This document shows, in pieces, positions 1-6,337 of a stretch of 28,254 nucleotides of DNA; positions within the stretch are counted from its first letter, which is position 1; every line of letters starts with the position of its first letter. The notes under the pieces were generated by a model that was not told the DNA's origin, did not search any database, and saw only the letters and a program-made list of their open reading frames with translations. The stretch is from the NCBI GenBank assembly GCA_002431395.1, contig DJEU01000009.1:64150-92403 (forward strand). The letters run 5' to 3'. A program made the translations under genes and the position numbers. The DNA comes from Lachnoclostridium sp. UBA5890. GTDB lineage: Bacteria; Bacillota; Clostridia; Lachnospirales; Lachnospiraceae.

Positions 1-738
1 ATGATCGTGGTCGTGATCATGGTGATGCTCGTGATGGTGCTCGTGCTCGTGGTCACACTCTTCGCCATGCTCATGATGATGTCCGCATTCCGGACAAACC
101 TCCTCTTCTTCAAGCAGTTCCTTCACAAGATCATTTTTCTTTTCCATCGCATCCAAAATCTGCTTTCCGTTGATTTGATCCCATGGAGTCGTAATAATCG
201 ACGCCTCTGTATTCTGTGTACGGATCAGATCGATGCACGCCTGCAATTTGTCTTCTTTCATATTGCCGGTACGGCTGAGTACGATGGTTCCTGCATGCTC
301 TACCTGGTTATTGTAAAACTCGCCAAAGTTCTTCATATACATTTTACACTTTGTTGCATCGGCAACGGTCGTAAAACTATTGAGTACCACACTATCCTCT
401 GCCACTTTTTCCTTCACACCGAGAACGGCTTTGATGACATCGGAAAGTTTTCCAACTCCTGATGGCTCGATGATGATACGGTCCGGCGCATATTTTTCAA
501 GCACTTCTGCCAATGCGGTACCAAAATCTCCTACGAGCGAACAGCAGATACAACCGGAATTCATCTCTGTAATATTGATTCCGGAATCTTTCAAAAATCC
601 TCCGTCGATTCCGATTTCTCCAAATTCATTTTCAATTAATACAAGTTTTTCTCCTGTAAATGCTTCTTCAATTAATTTTTTGATCAATGTTGTCTTTCCG
701 GCTCCTAAGAAGCCTGAAATAATGTCAATTTTTGTCAT
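1..738 (-). CDS. CobW/CobP47K-family GTPase, metal chaperone (partial, C-terminus off the window)
   Basis: The frame opens at ATG 738 and stays open to base 1, giving 246 residues without a stop. The P-loop GFLGAGKTT lies near residues 9-17, and the family CxCC metal-binding motif (NSGCICCS) follows about residue 60. The usual G4 NKxD appears to be replaced by SRTG. The last visible 40 residues form a CPEC and His/Glu/Asp-rich tail (repeated HEH, HHDHDH) of the kind that binds zinc, nickel or cobalt. COG0523 proteins couple GTP hydrolysis to metal delivery; the metal and client here are unknown. The start overlaps the stop of the MATE gene as ATGA, with an AGGAGA ribosome site inside the MATE 3' end, so it is co-translated with that exporter. 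The true C-terminus lies outside the window. Confidence 0.9.
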   Translation of the reverse strand, partial: MTKIDIISGFLGAGKTTLIKKLIEEAFTGEKLVLIENEFGEIGIDGGFLKDSGINITEMNSGCICCSLVGDFGTALAEVLEKYAPDRIIIEPSGVGKLSDVIKAVLGVKEKVAEDSVVLNSFTTVADATKCKMYMKNFGEFYNNQVEHAGTIVLSRTGNMKEDKLQACIDLIRTQNTEASIITTPWDQINGKQILDAMEKKNDLVKELLEEEEVCPECGHHHEHGEECDHEHEHHHEHHHDHDHDH

Positions 739-2084
739 TTTAATATTCTCCTTTCAACTGATAATTGTTTCCATGTATATCGGTAAAACAACAACGAAAT
801 AATTGCTGATATACTCCATCCAACCGGCCAGGACATCCAGATCCCGGTGCTTCCAAATATGCCGGCAAAAACATAAGCAAGGATCACGCGCAGAATCAGA
901 TCGGTAAAGGTAGAAACCATAAATCCGATCATTGCACTGCTTCCACGCAGCATTCCGTCTGCCAGCAGTTTTAATGAAATAATAAAATAAAACGGCGATA
1001 CGATCTTCAAAAATTCCATTCCCGCTTTCATCGCACCACCGGTCGGATTTTCCATAAAGATCCGAAGCATCTCATTTCCAAAAAAGAAAAATAAGACGAA
1101 AAACGGTACCGCAATGATCCAGGCAAGCATCGTACCTGCCCGAAACCCTTTCCGCACACGATCTATTTTTGCCGCGCCGATATTTTGGGCAGAAAAACTC
1201 GATAGCGCATTGCCTAAGGTCGAAAAGGATGTGATCGTAAACGTATTTAACTTAATCGCCGCCGAATATCCGGCGATTACTGCAGATCCAAAGGAATTTA
1301 CAAGGCTTTGGATAAAAATATTTCCTACCGAGACAAAACTCTGCTGTAAGATGCTCGGCACCGCAATTTTCGCGATACGGCGAAGCATGGATTTCGAATA
1401 CAGCATTACTTTTCCATGCCCGGTCGGCAGTTTTGCCACCCGCCTTAACAGCGTGATCACTGCCAGAACACCGGCAATTCCCTGTGCAAGAAATGTCGCC
1501 CAGCCGACACCGGATACCCCGAAATGAAATACTGCCACAAACAAATAATCGAGCACCACATTTCCGACGGAAGAACCGATCAGAAAATAAAGCGGTGTTT
1601 TCGAATCTCCAAGTGCCGTAAAGATTCCGGTCGCCACATTGTAGCAGAAAAGGAATACCATGCCTCCGATATATATTTTAAGATAAATATCCCCCGCATC
1701 AAATATATTATGCGGTGTATTCATCATCTGCATCAAATAAGAAGATGTCAGCAATCCAAATATTGTCAAAGCCACCGCAAGCACCGTACTTGCGATCAGC
1801 GTCGTGGATATGGCGGTTTTCATCCGTCGGATGTCTCCGGCTCCAAAATACGATGAGATTACAACCGCACAACCGACATTGCAGCCGATGGCAATTGCCA
1901 TAAAGATCATTGTGATCGGATACGACGCTCCAACAGCCGCCAGCGCATCTTCTCCCGCAAACCGGCCGGCGATCGCGCTGTCCGCAATATTATATAACTG
2001 CTGAAATACAACACTAATAAACATCGGTATCGTAAAACTCCACAATACCGGTCGAACGTTTCCTTTGGTAAGATCTTTTACCAC
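735..2084 (-). CDS. MATE family efflux transporter
   Basis: The 449-residue hydrophobic protein has the length and about 12 membrane segments expected of MATE exporters. The N-terminus reads DLTKGNVRPVLWSFTIPMF, followed by a QQLYNIADSAIAGRF stretch typical of the bacterial DinF/NorM-like branch. Members exchange Na+ or H+ for cationic drugs or metabolites across the cytoplasmic membrane; the substrate cannot be read from sequence. The start is GTG at 2082-2084 with AGAAGG upstream. It lies 27 bases after the M15 peptidase gene and overlaps the CobW gene by 4 bases, so the three probably form one operon. Confidence 0.93.
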   Translation of the reverse strand: MVKDLTKGNVRPVLWSFTIPMFISVVFQQLYNIADSAIAGRFAGEDALAAVGASYPITMIFMAIAIGCNVGCAVVISSYFGAGDIRRMKTAISTTLIASTVLAVALTIFGLLTSSYLMQMMNTPHNIFDAGDIYLKIYIGGMVFLFCYNVATGIFTALGDSKTPLYFLIGSSVGNVVLDYLFVAVFHFGVSGVGWATFLAQGIAGVLAVITLLRRVAKLPTGHGKVMLYSKSMLRRIAKIAVPSILQQSFVSVGNIFIQSLVNSFGSAVIAGYSAAIKLNTFTITSFSTLGNALSSFSAQNIGAAKIDRVRKGFRAGTMLAWIIAVPFFVLFFFFGNEMLRIFMENPTGGAMKAGMEFLKIVSPFYFIISLKLLADGMLRGSSAMIGFMVSTFTDLILRVILAYVFAGIFGSTGIWMSWPVGWSISAIISLLFYRYTWKQLSVERRILK

Positions 2085-2111
2085 AAGGATACACCTTCTT
2101 TCTAAAACTTC

Positions 2112-2822
2112 CTATCTTTCAAAATGCTGGTAATCTTTGGAATATTTCCAATCGCCGCCCCAGGAGAAACCATTCTTTTTAAAAATACGGTATACCTCAT
2201 CTCCCCGGTGTATCATATAATCCCTGTATTTGCCACGGCATGTCGCCGCATCCCTGTTCCGGTACACCTTACTGTTTGCCGGCGCAATACCATACTTCGT
2301 AATGTACGGATTGATTCTTGGATTGATGTCGATTGCAAGTCCCTGACTGTGCTTCGACATTTTGGAAGAATTTGCTACTTTACGGTAATTAAAAGAAGAC
2401 GTATTGTTTGCTGCCATAGACTCCTCATCGTCCGCATCGTATTCATCCACCAGCTGCATTCCGGCAATCGGATATTTTATCCGGTACAATTCATAAAACA
2501 CTTTACATGTCCGTTTGGCAATCTTTTTATGAACTACCATTTCCCCTTCCTGCTCTCTTCCATCGAAATCAATGTAGCGGAGTCGAAGGTAACGAAGCTG
2601 GCTAAGCGGAATTTTTGCCCCTTTTTTATAGGATTTTCCACGCATCCGCGCGATCGTTTCCGAATCCAGTTTCTGGTATGTAAATCCTTCTTTATAGGTA
2701 TGCACTTTCGTCGTTTTCGCTGCCGTCTTTGCGTGGCAGATCTCACTGCAGAAAAAGATCGAACAACTGACACAGACAACGGCAACCGTAAACGCTCTCT
2801 GCATCCATCGTTTTGAAATCAT
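2112..2822 (-). CDS. Secreted M15-family peptidoglycan peptidase (VanY/L-Ala-D-Glu endopeptidase-like)
   Basis: The protein has 236 residues. The first ~30 residues are a signal peptide or membrane anchor (RWMQRAF, then a hydrophobic run ending near HAKTA), so it acts outside the membrane on the wall. The C-terminal half carries the M15 zinc-site pattern: SKHSQGLAIDINP supplies His and Asp ligands, and the terminal WGGDW...DYQHFE supplies the last His and acidic residue. This matches the Peptidase_M15_4 type that trims cross-link peptides. The start has AAGGA seven bases upstream. No promoter is visible between it and the tRNA terminator only ~30 bases upstream, so expression may depend on read-through. 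Exact bond specificity is unknown. Confidence 0.85.
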   Translation of the reverse strand: MISKRWMQRAFTVAVVCVSCSIFFCSEICHAKTAAKTTKVHTYKEGFTYQKLDSETIARMRGKSYKKGAKIPLSQLRYLRLRYIDFDGREQEGEMVVHKKIAKRTCKVFYELYRIKYPIAGMQLVDEYDADDEESMAANNTSSFNYRKVANSSKMSKHSQGLAIDINPRINPYITKYGIAPANSKVYRNRDAATCRGKYRDYMIHRGDEVYRIFKKNGFSWGGDWKYSKDYQHFER

Positions 2823-2854
2823 ATCCCAATCCTTCCTTTCCCAGGCTTTGTGTT

Positions 2855-2910
2855 ACAAAAAGAGAAGCCAATCGGCAGCTGATGTGACATCTGCCGCTTC
2901 GTAGCTTCTC
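2855..2910 (-). terminator. Rho-independent terminator after tRNA-Pro
   Basis: On the minus strand GAGAAGC (complement of 2904-2910) pairs with GCTTCTC (complement of 2862-2868). Inside it CGGCAG pairs with CTGCCG, with an ATGT/ACAT tip, and TTTTT follows at 2857-2861. It ends the tRNA transcript and stands just before the M15 gene. Confidence 0.8.
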
Positions 2911-2921
2911 CTTCCTAATCA

Positions 2922-2996
2922 TCGGGGTAACAGGATTCGAACCTGCGACCTCATCGTCCCGAACGATGCGCTCTAGCCAAGCTGAGCCATACCCCG
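2922..2996 (-). tRNA. tRNA-Pro (anticodon CGG)
   Basis: Read on the minus strand the 75 bases fold as a full cloverleaf: acceptor CGGGGTA/TACCCCG, D stem GCTC/GAGC, anticodon stem CATCG/CGATG with loop TTCGGGA, variable loop AGGTC, T stem GCAGG/CCTGT around TTCGAAT, discriminator A. The anticodon CGG reads CCG (Pro). CCA is not encoded. The 39-residue peptide gene ends 38 bases upstream and no promoter is seen in that gap, so the two may share a transcript. Confidence 0.95.
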
Positions 2997-3034
2997 TCTC
3001 TTATCCTCCATCCAGTCAAAATCAATAACAGGCG

Positions 3035-3154
3035 TTACATCTCGTCATCGTCTTTCAATGAATCTTTTGCAGCAGCTACAATCGCAGAAACTGCCCCAAC
3101 AACAATTACCACTGCTATAATCGCGACACCTACGCCGACTCCAAGTAATACCAT
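3035..3154 (-). CDS. 39-residue single-helix membrane microprotein
   Basis: ATG at 3152-3154 opens 39 codons ending in TAA. The product begins MVLLGVGVGVAIIAVV, continues hydrophobic to about residue 29, and ends with a charged tail KDSLKDDDEM. It looks like a one-pass membrane peptide with an acidic C-terminus. AAAGGATGAGG precedes the start, and a TTGATT-16-TATAAT promoter lies 42-70 bases upstream, so expression is well supported. I recognise no family. The tail of Lys-Asp repeats and the small Gly/Val helix are the only notable traits. The next element is tRNA-Pro. Confidence 0.6.
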   Translation of the reverse strand: MVLLGVGVGVAIIAVVIVVGAVSAIVAAAKDSLKDDDEM

Positions 3155-3195
3155 GCCCCTCATCCTTTCTCTTGGATTTTGAACTTGCACTATTT

Positions 3196-3223
3196 ATTAT
3201 ATCGCATTTTCAAAAAAAATCAA
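3196..3223 (-). promoter_or_regulatory. Sigma-A promoter for the 39-residue peptide (and perhaps tRNA-Pro)
   Basis: On the minus strand TTGATT (complement of 3218-3223) is followed after 16 bases by a perfect TATAAT (complement of 3196-3201). It points at the small membrane peptide gene. Confidence 0.65.
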
Positions 3224-3242
3224 GACCTTTTCCACGAAAATA

Positions 3243-4196
3243 TCACTGCATGCACTCCGGTCGTTTCAAACTTCCCTTTTCAAACGTATACTCCGGTGTC
3301 TGGAGCGGATAGGTAAGTTCATCCACATAATACCACGGATCCTCTTCATGCAGCGGATTTTTCAGCACATGAAACTGCTGTGCCGGCATAAATCCCTGTC
3401 CAAGCAAAAATGCTTTCCGTCCGCTGTCGTCTGTACACACATCCAATACCATAACAGCATGTCCCGGACTTCCGCCTTGTACAAAGATATCTCCTGCCTG
3501 AATCTCTGCTTTCTTTATCTTCTTTGACTCATCACTCAATGAAATCGTGCTGGCATACGCAAAGACAAAACGAAGATATTTTTCAAACACTGTCTCGTCG
3601 TCATTGGCAGCCGCACTCTGCGTCCATGTCGTCGAAGAGCCGGAAACCGATACACGCATCCCCTCTGCCCATTTGCTGAACTCACAGGAAAATCCGTTGA
3701 CAAGATGGAAATTCATCTTATCGTACATTTTATTCTGATAAAAATATTCTGCATATAAACGGAGGATTGAATCGGCACACTGCTGTAAATCGCCCTCTAC
3801 GAGTTTCATCTTTAATACCGCAACGTGTGCATCCTGATTTTGCTTCAATGACTTATCATATAACTTGACTTTTTTTCCATCTTTATACAAGGCATAGTTT
3901 TCCATAAACGCCGCAAAACTGTCCGCTTCCACTTCTTCCCGATGGAATCCCTCCGGTGTATGAATGCGTTCTTTTAAGGTCATTGCTTCCGTATCATAAA
4001 ATCCGGTAAACGGCTCTTCGGTCGGTTTTGGTGTCGCTGTCTGCGTCGGCTGCGGTGTCGCCTGTTCTTTCGCCGTCTCAAAACTGCTGCGGTAGCCTTC
4101 CGGTGCCGGATTCATATGCCGCATCCCGGCTATCGCTGTGATCAGAAGCACCGCGCCGAGCGCAATGGATAAAAATACTGTGGTTTTATAATTCAT
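3243..4196 (-). CDS. DUF4846 domain protein, membrane-anchored
   Basis: The 317-residue protein has an N-terminal hydrophobic helix (about residues 7-24). A Thr/Pro-rich linker follows (PQPTQTATPKPTEEP) and then a globular extracellular domain. The core matches what I know of DUF4846: the TPEGFHREEV opening, conserved YDG/KLYDKSLK segments, the CADSILRLYAEYFY helix, and a C-terminal GDIFVQGGSPGHAVMVLDV segment. That last segment resembles the Cys/His region of NlpC/P60-like folds, but a catalytic role is not established for the family. It has its own TTGACT-17-TATAAT promoter embedded in the end of the preceding ATPase gene, and AAGGGG precedes its ATG. Confidence 0.8.
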   Translation of the reverse strand: MNYKTTVFLSIALGAVLLITAIAGMRHMNPAPEGYRSSFETAKEQATPQPTQTATPKPTEEPFTGFYDTEAMTLKERIHTPEGFHREEVEADSFAAFMENYALYKDGKKVKLYDKSLKQNQDAHVAVLKMKLVEGDLQQCADSILRLYAEYFYQNKMYDKMNFHLVNGFSCEFSKWAEGMRVSVSGSSTTWTQSAAANDDETVFEKYLRFVFAYASTISLSDESKKIKKAEIQAGDIFVQGGSPGHAVMVLDVCTDDSGRKAFLLGQGFMPAQQFHVLKNPLHEEDPWYYVDELTYPLQTPEYTFEKGSLKRPECMQ

Positions 4197-4226
4197 AGGT
4201 AATAGTCCCCTTTTTTCGTCGTTTTC

Positions 4227-5591
4227 CTACTTGTGATTATACCTATTTGGGGAGGAAAAGTCAATGGGGTTTGCAGGTTTCGCAAACTTACTGACTGCAT
4301 ACACCGGATATACCAAAATATTATCATATTTCGAAAAATTTTCCAAAGACACCCGAATCCCTTGAGATGCTAATTCATGCGTATCCAGGAAACGGTATAG
4401 ACTCTGCATTCTTCCTTTTCCAGAAGCCTTTACCTCAATCGGCACAATTTTATTTTTTAGATTAATAACATAATCCACTTCGGCACTCGCACCACCTCGA
4501 TACCAATAATACAAAGCAGCTTCGCTATAAGGGCTTGTATATTTGATCAATTCAAGTCCAGTTTGCATTTCCACCACATCGCCCTTATTTATATCATCAA
4601 ATACCTGTGCAGAAATCAATTCTCCTACATCAAGCCCACATTCTGTAAGATATACTCCTGTATCGAACACAATCAGTTTCTTATTGCTCTCTTTTTCCGT
4701 AACTCCAAGTGGAAGCACAGTACACCCGGATGCTTTTACCGGATATACCAATCCTGCCCTATGAAGTAATTCGATACTTTCCTCAAAATAGTATGCACTA
4801 ACTCCTGAAATTGCTGATGATGCTTTCGTCTGACCACATACATTGTGAATCGAATATTCAAATACTTTGCGAATAATGTCTGCTGAAACATTTTTACTGT
4901 ATTTATTAAAATCATCCATAAAATTGAATATAATATCACGATGCACCTGTTGGCATTCAAGCAGACTTCCTGTGGTCATATAAGTTAATACAGCTTCCGG
5001 CATACCTCCAACTACCAAAAAGGTTTTATACGTTTCTATCAATCGATCATGTGCTGTATTTTCTTGATGCCCCACTTGAAATTTTTCAAGATAATCTGCG
5101 ATCATCTCTCCTTCCACTGCACGCAAATATTCCATAAAGGAAAATGGATACATATAAATACTTCTCACTCGTCCTACCGGAAAATCTACTTCCGATCCTT
5201 TTCCATGCAAAACAAACTCCAGCAGTGAACCAGCTGCAATCACGTGAAGATTTGGCATTTCTTCATAAAAATATCGCAAAGCCGTAACTGCTCTAGGACA
5301 TTCTTGAATCTCATCAATAAATAACAGAGTTTCCCCAACTACAATTTTCTGAGAAAACTGTAATTCTAACTGCATAATTATTCTTTTTATATCAATATCG
5401 CCCTCAAACATAGCACATAATTTCGGTTGCTTTTCAAAATTAATCTCAATAAAACTTTTAAATTTTGTTGAAAGATTTCGAATTGCTGAAGTCTTACCAC
5501 ACTGCCGAATCCCTCGCAAAAGAACAGGTTTTCTTCGCTCAGCCTCTTTCCAATTTAAAAGAACTTTATCGATATCGCGTTTTAAATACAT
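4227..5591 (-). CDS. AAA-14/DUF4143 ATP-binding protein
   Basis: I chose the ATG at 5589-5591 (MYLKRDIDKVL), the usual family opening; a GTG three codons upstream (5600) is possible but sits too close to its AGG. The protein has 454 residues. Walker A GIRQCGKTS is near residue 30 and Walker B LLFIDEIQE near residue 92. The C-terminal DUF4143 region carries a PD-(D/E)xK-like set (AEVDYVI...PIEVKAS). Members are abundant in gut Firmicutes and are accessory or mobile-like; their function is not settled. The last ~12 codons coincide with the promoter of the DUF4846 gene, which suggests this gene was inserted there. Its own promoter is in the three-copy TTGCCAA repeat. Confidence 0.88.
   Translation of the reverse strand: MYLKRDIDKVLLNWKEAERRKPVLLRGIRQCGKTSAIRNLSTKFKSFIEINFEKQPKLCAMFEGDIDIKRIIMQLELQFSQKIVVGETLLFIDEIQECPRAVTALRYFYEEMPNLHVIAAGSLLEFVLHGKGSEVDFPVGRVRSIYMYPFSFMEYLRAVEGEMIADYLEKFQVGHQENTAHDRLIETYKTFLVVGGMPEAVLTYMTTGSLLECQQVHRDIIFNFMDDFNKYSKNVSADIIRKVFEYSIHNVCGQTKASSAISGVSAYYFEESIELLHRAGLVYPVKASGCTVLPLGVTEKESNKKLIVFDTGVYLTECGLDVGELISAQVFDDINKGDVVEMQTGLELIKYTSPYSEAALYYWYRGGASAEVDYVINLKNKIVPIEVKASGKGRMQSLYRFLDTHELASQGIRVSLENFSKYDNILVYPVYAVSKFAKPANPIDFSSPNRYNHK
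4236..4264 (-). promoter_or_regulatory. Sigma-A promoter for the DUF4846 gene
   Basis: On the minus strand TTGACT (complement of 4259-4264), a 17-base spacer and a perfect TATAAT (complement of 4236-4241). It lies inside the last codons of the ATPase gene. Confidence 0.7.
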
Positions 5592-5623
5592 TTCAAACAC
5601 CTACCTTCTTCTCTTTTTTATGT

Positions 5624-5652
5624 ATTTTAGCACGATATTTTGATTTTGCCAA
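5624..5652 (-). promoter_or_regulatory. Promoter of the AAA/DUF4143 ATPase gene
   Basis: On the minus strand TTGGCA (complement of 5647-5652), a 17-base spacer and TAAAAT (complement of 5624-5629). The -35 box is the first of three TTGGCAA copies. Confidence 0.6.
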
Positions 5653-5741
5653 CCAAAAATCAAATATTTTTTAGAAATTGCCAAGCGAAAAACCGTGTTT
5701 TTTTAAAAATTGCCAAGCGGAAACAGTTTTTTTATTTAATT
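5646..5741. repeat. Three tandem 32-bp repeats headed by TTGCCAA
   Basis: TTGCCAA occurs at 5646, 5678 and 5710, exactly 32 bases apart. The second and third copies extend to TTGCCAAGCG, and all units continue with A-rich then T-rich sequence. The rest of the 5592-5790 gap holds no reading frame I trust. The phase is about three helical turns, so same-face protein binding is possible. Confidence 0.8.
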
Positions 5742-5790
5742 ATTTTTTTCAAATACCTTGATAGAAAATTTTTGCTCTTTAGATTTCATG

Positions 5791-6321
5791 CTATACAATT
5801 ACATTTTCAATAGGTTTTGTAAACAAGGACATAATATTAGAAATTCTATAATCTGTATATTCATCCTCTACATCAGCAGGTCTTAATACTAATTGCTCAT
5901 ACAAGTATTCAATGCCGCCTCGAGCATATGAATTAAATAATTCCATATTAGTTTTATATATCTCGTAGTCTTCCGGAATCATAAAAGCACTTTCAAGTTT
6001 TTGTTGTATAGTCATACCACGGCTATCATCTAAAATCAACACAAGCCTCATTATTGGTAATAATGTCTGAATATTATCTATTAATTGCTTCATCTGAACA
6101 GTTCTTTTCAAATCAGTCTCATCTCTTACTTCGTCACTGCGCCTACCTAGTTTCAAACCTATGATGGTTGCAACAGCATATAAATCCACTAATTTTTTAA
6201 AATAGCTTTCCTGTATTTTATTTAATACCCATAGTTTTTCTACATACTCTCTATGTTTTCCAACAAAAGACATTTCATCAACTTTAAAATATTCATAAAC
6301 GGTTTTATTTTGTTTTTGCAT
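5791..6321 (-). CDS. Unrecognised 176-residue helical protein, last gene of the phosphorothioation island
   Basis: I do not recognise a family. The protein is predicted largely helical, with no signal peptide, membrane segment or cysteine cluster. Notable stretches are VATIIGLKLGRRSDEV, MRLVLILDDSRGM and SYARGGIEYLYEQLV; the GLKLGRR and ARGGIEYLYE parts look conserved in character. GGAAGGAG stands eight bases before the ATG, and the gene begins 16 bases after the SMC-like ATPase, sharing its AT-rich composition. It is therefore very likely an obligate partner of the helicase/SMC pair. It is too long and too different to be called DndE. No terminator is evident after it. Confidence 0.8.
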   Translation of the reverse strand: MQKQNKTVYEYFKVDEMSFVGKHREYVEKLWVLNKIQESYFKKLVDLYAVATIIGLKLGRRSDEVRDETDLKRTVQMKQLIDNIQTLLPIMRLVLILDDSRGMTIQQKLESAFMIPEDYEIYKTNMELFNSYARGGIEYLYEQLVLRPADVEDEYTDYRISNIMSLFTKPIENVIV

Positions 6322-6337
6322 TTTTAATCTCCTTCCA

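Noticed and set aside
5646..5741. CRISPR array
   Set aside because: Only seven to ten bases are conserved at each 32-base step and the units are contiguous, without unique spacers or nearby cas genes.
5791..6321. Calling the 176-residue protein DndE
   Set aside because: DndE is shorter and basic with a different pattern; position next to a DndD-like gene alone is not enough.
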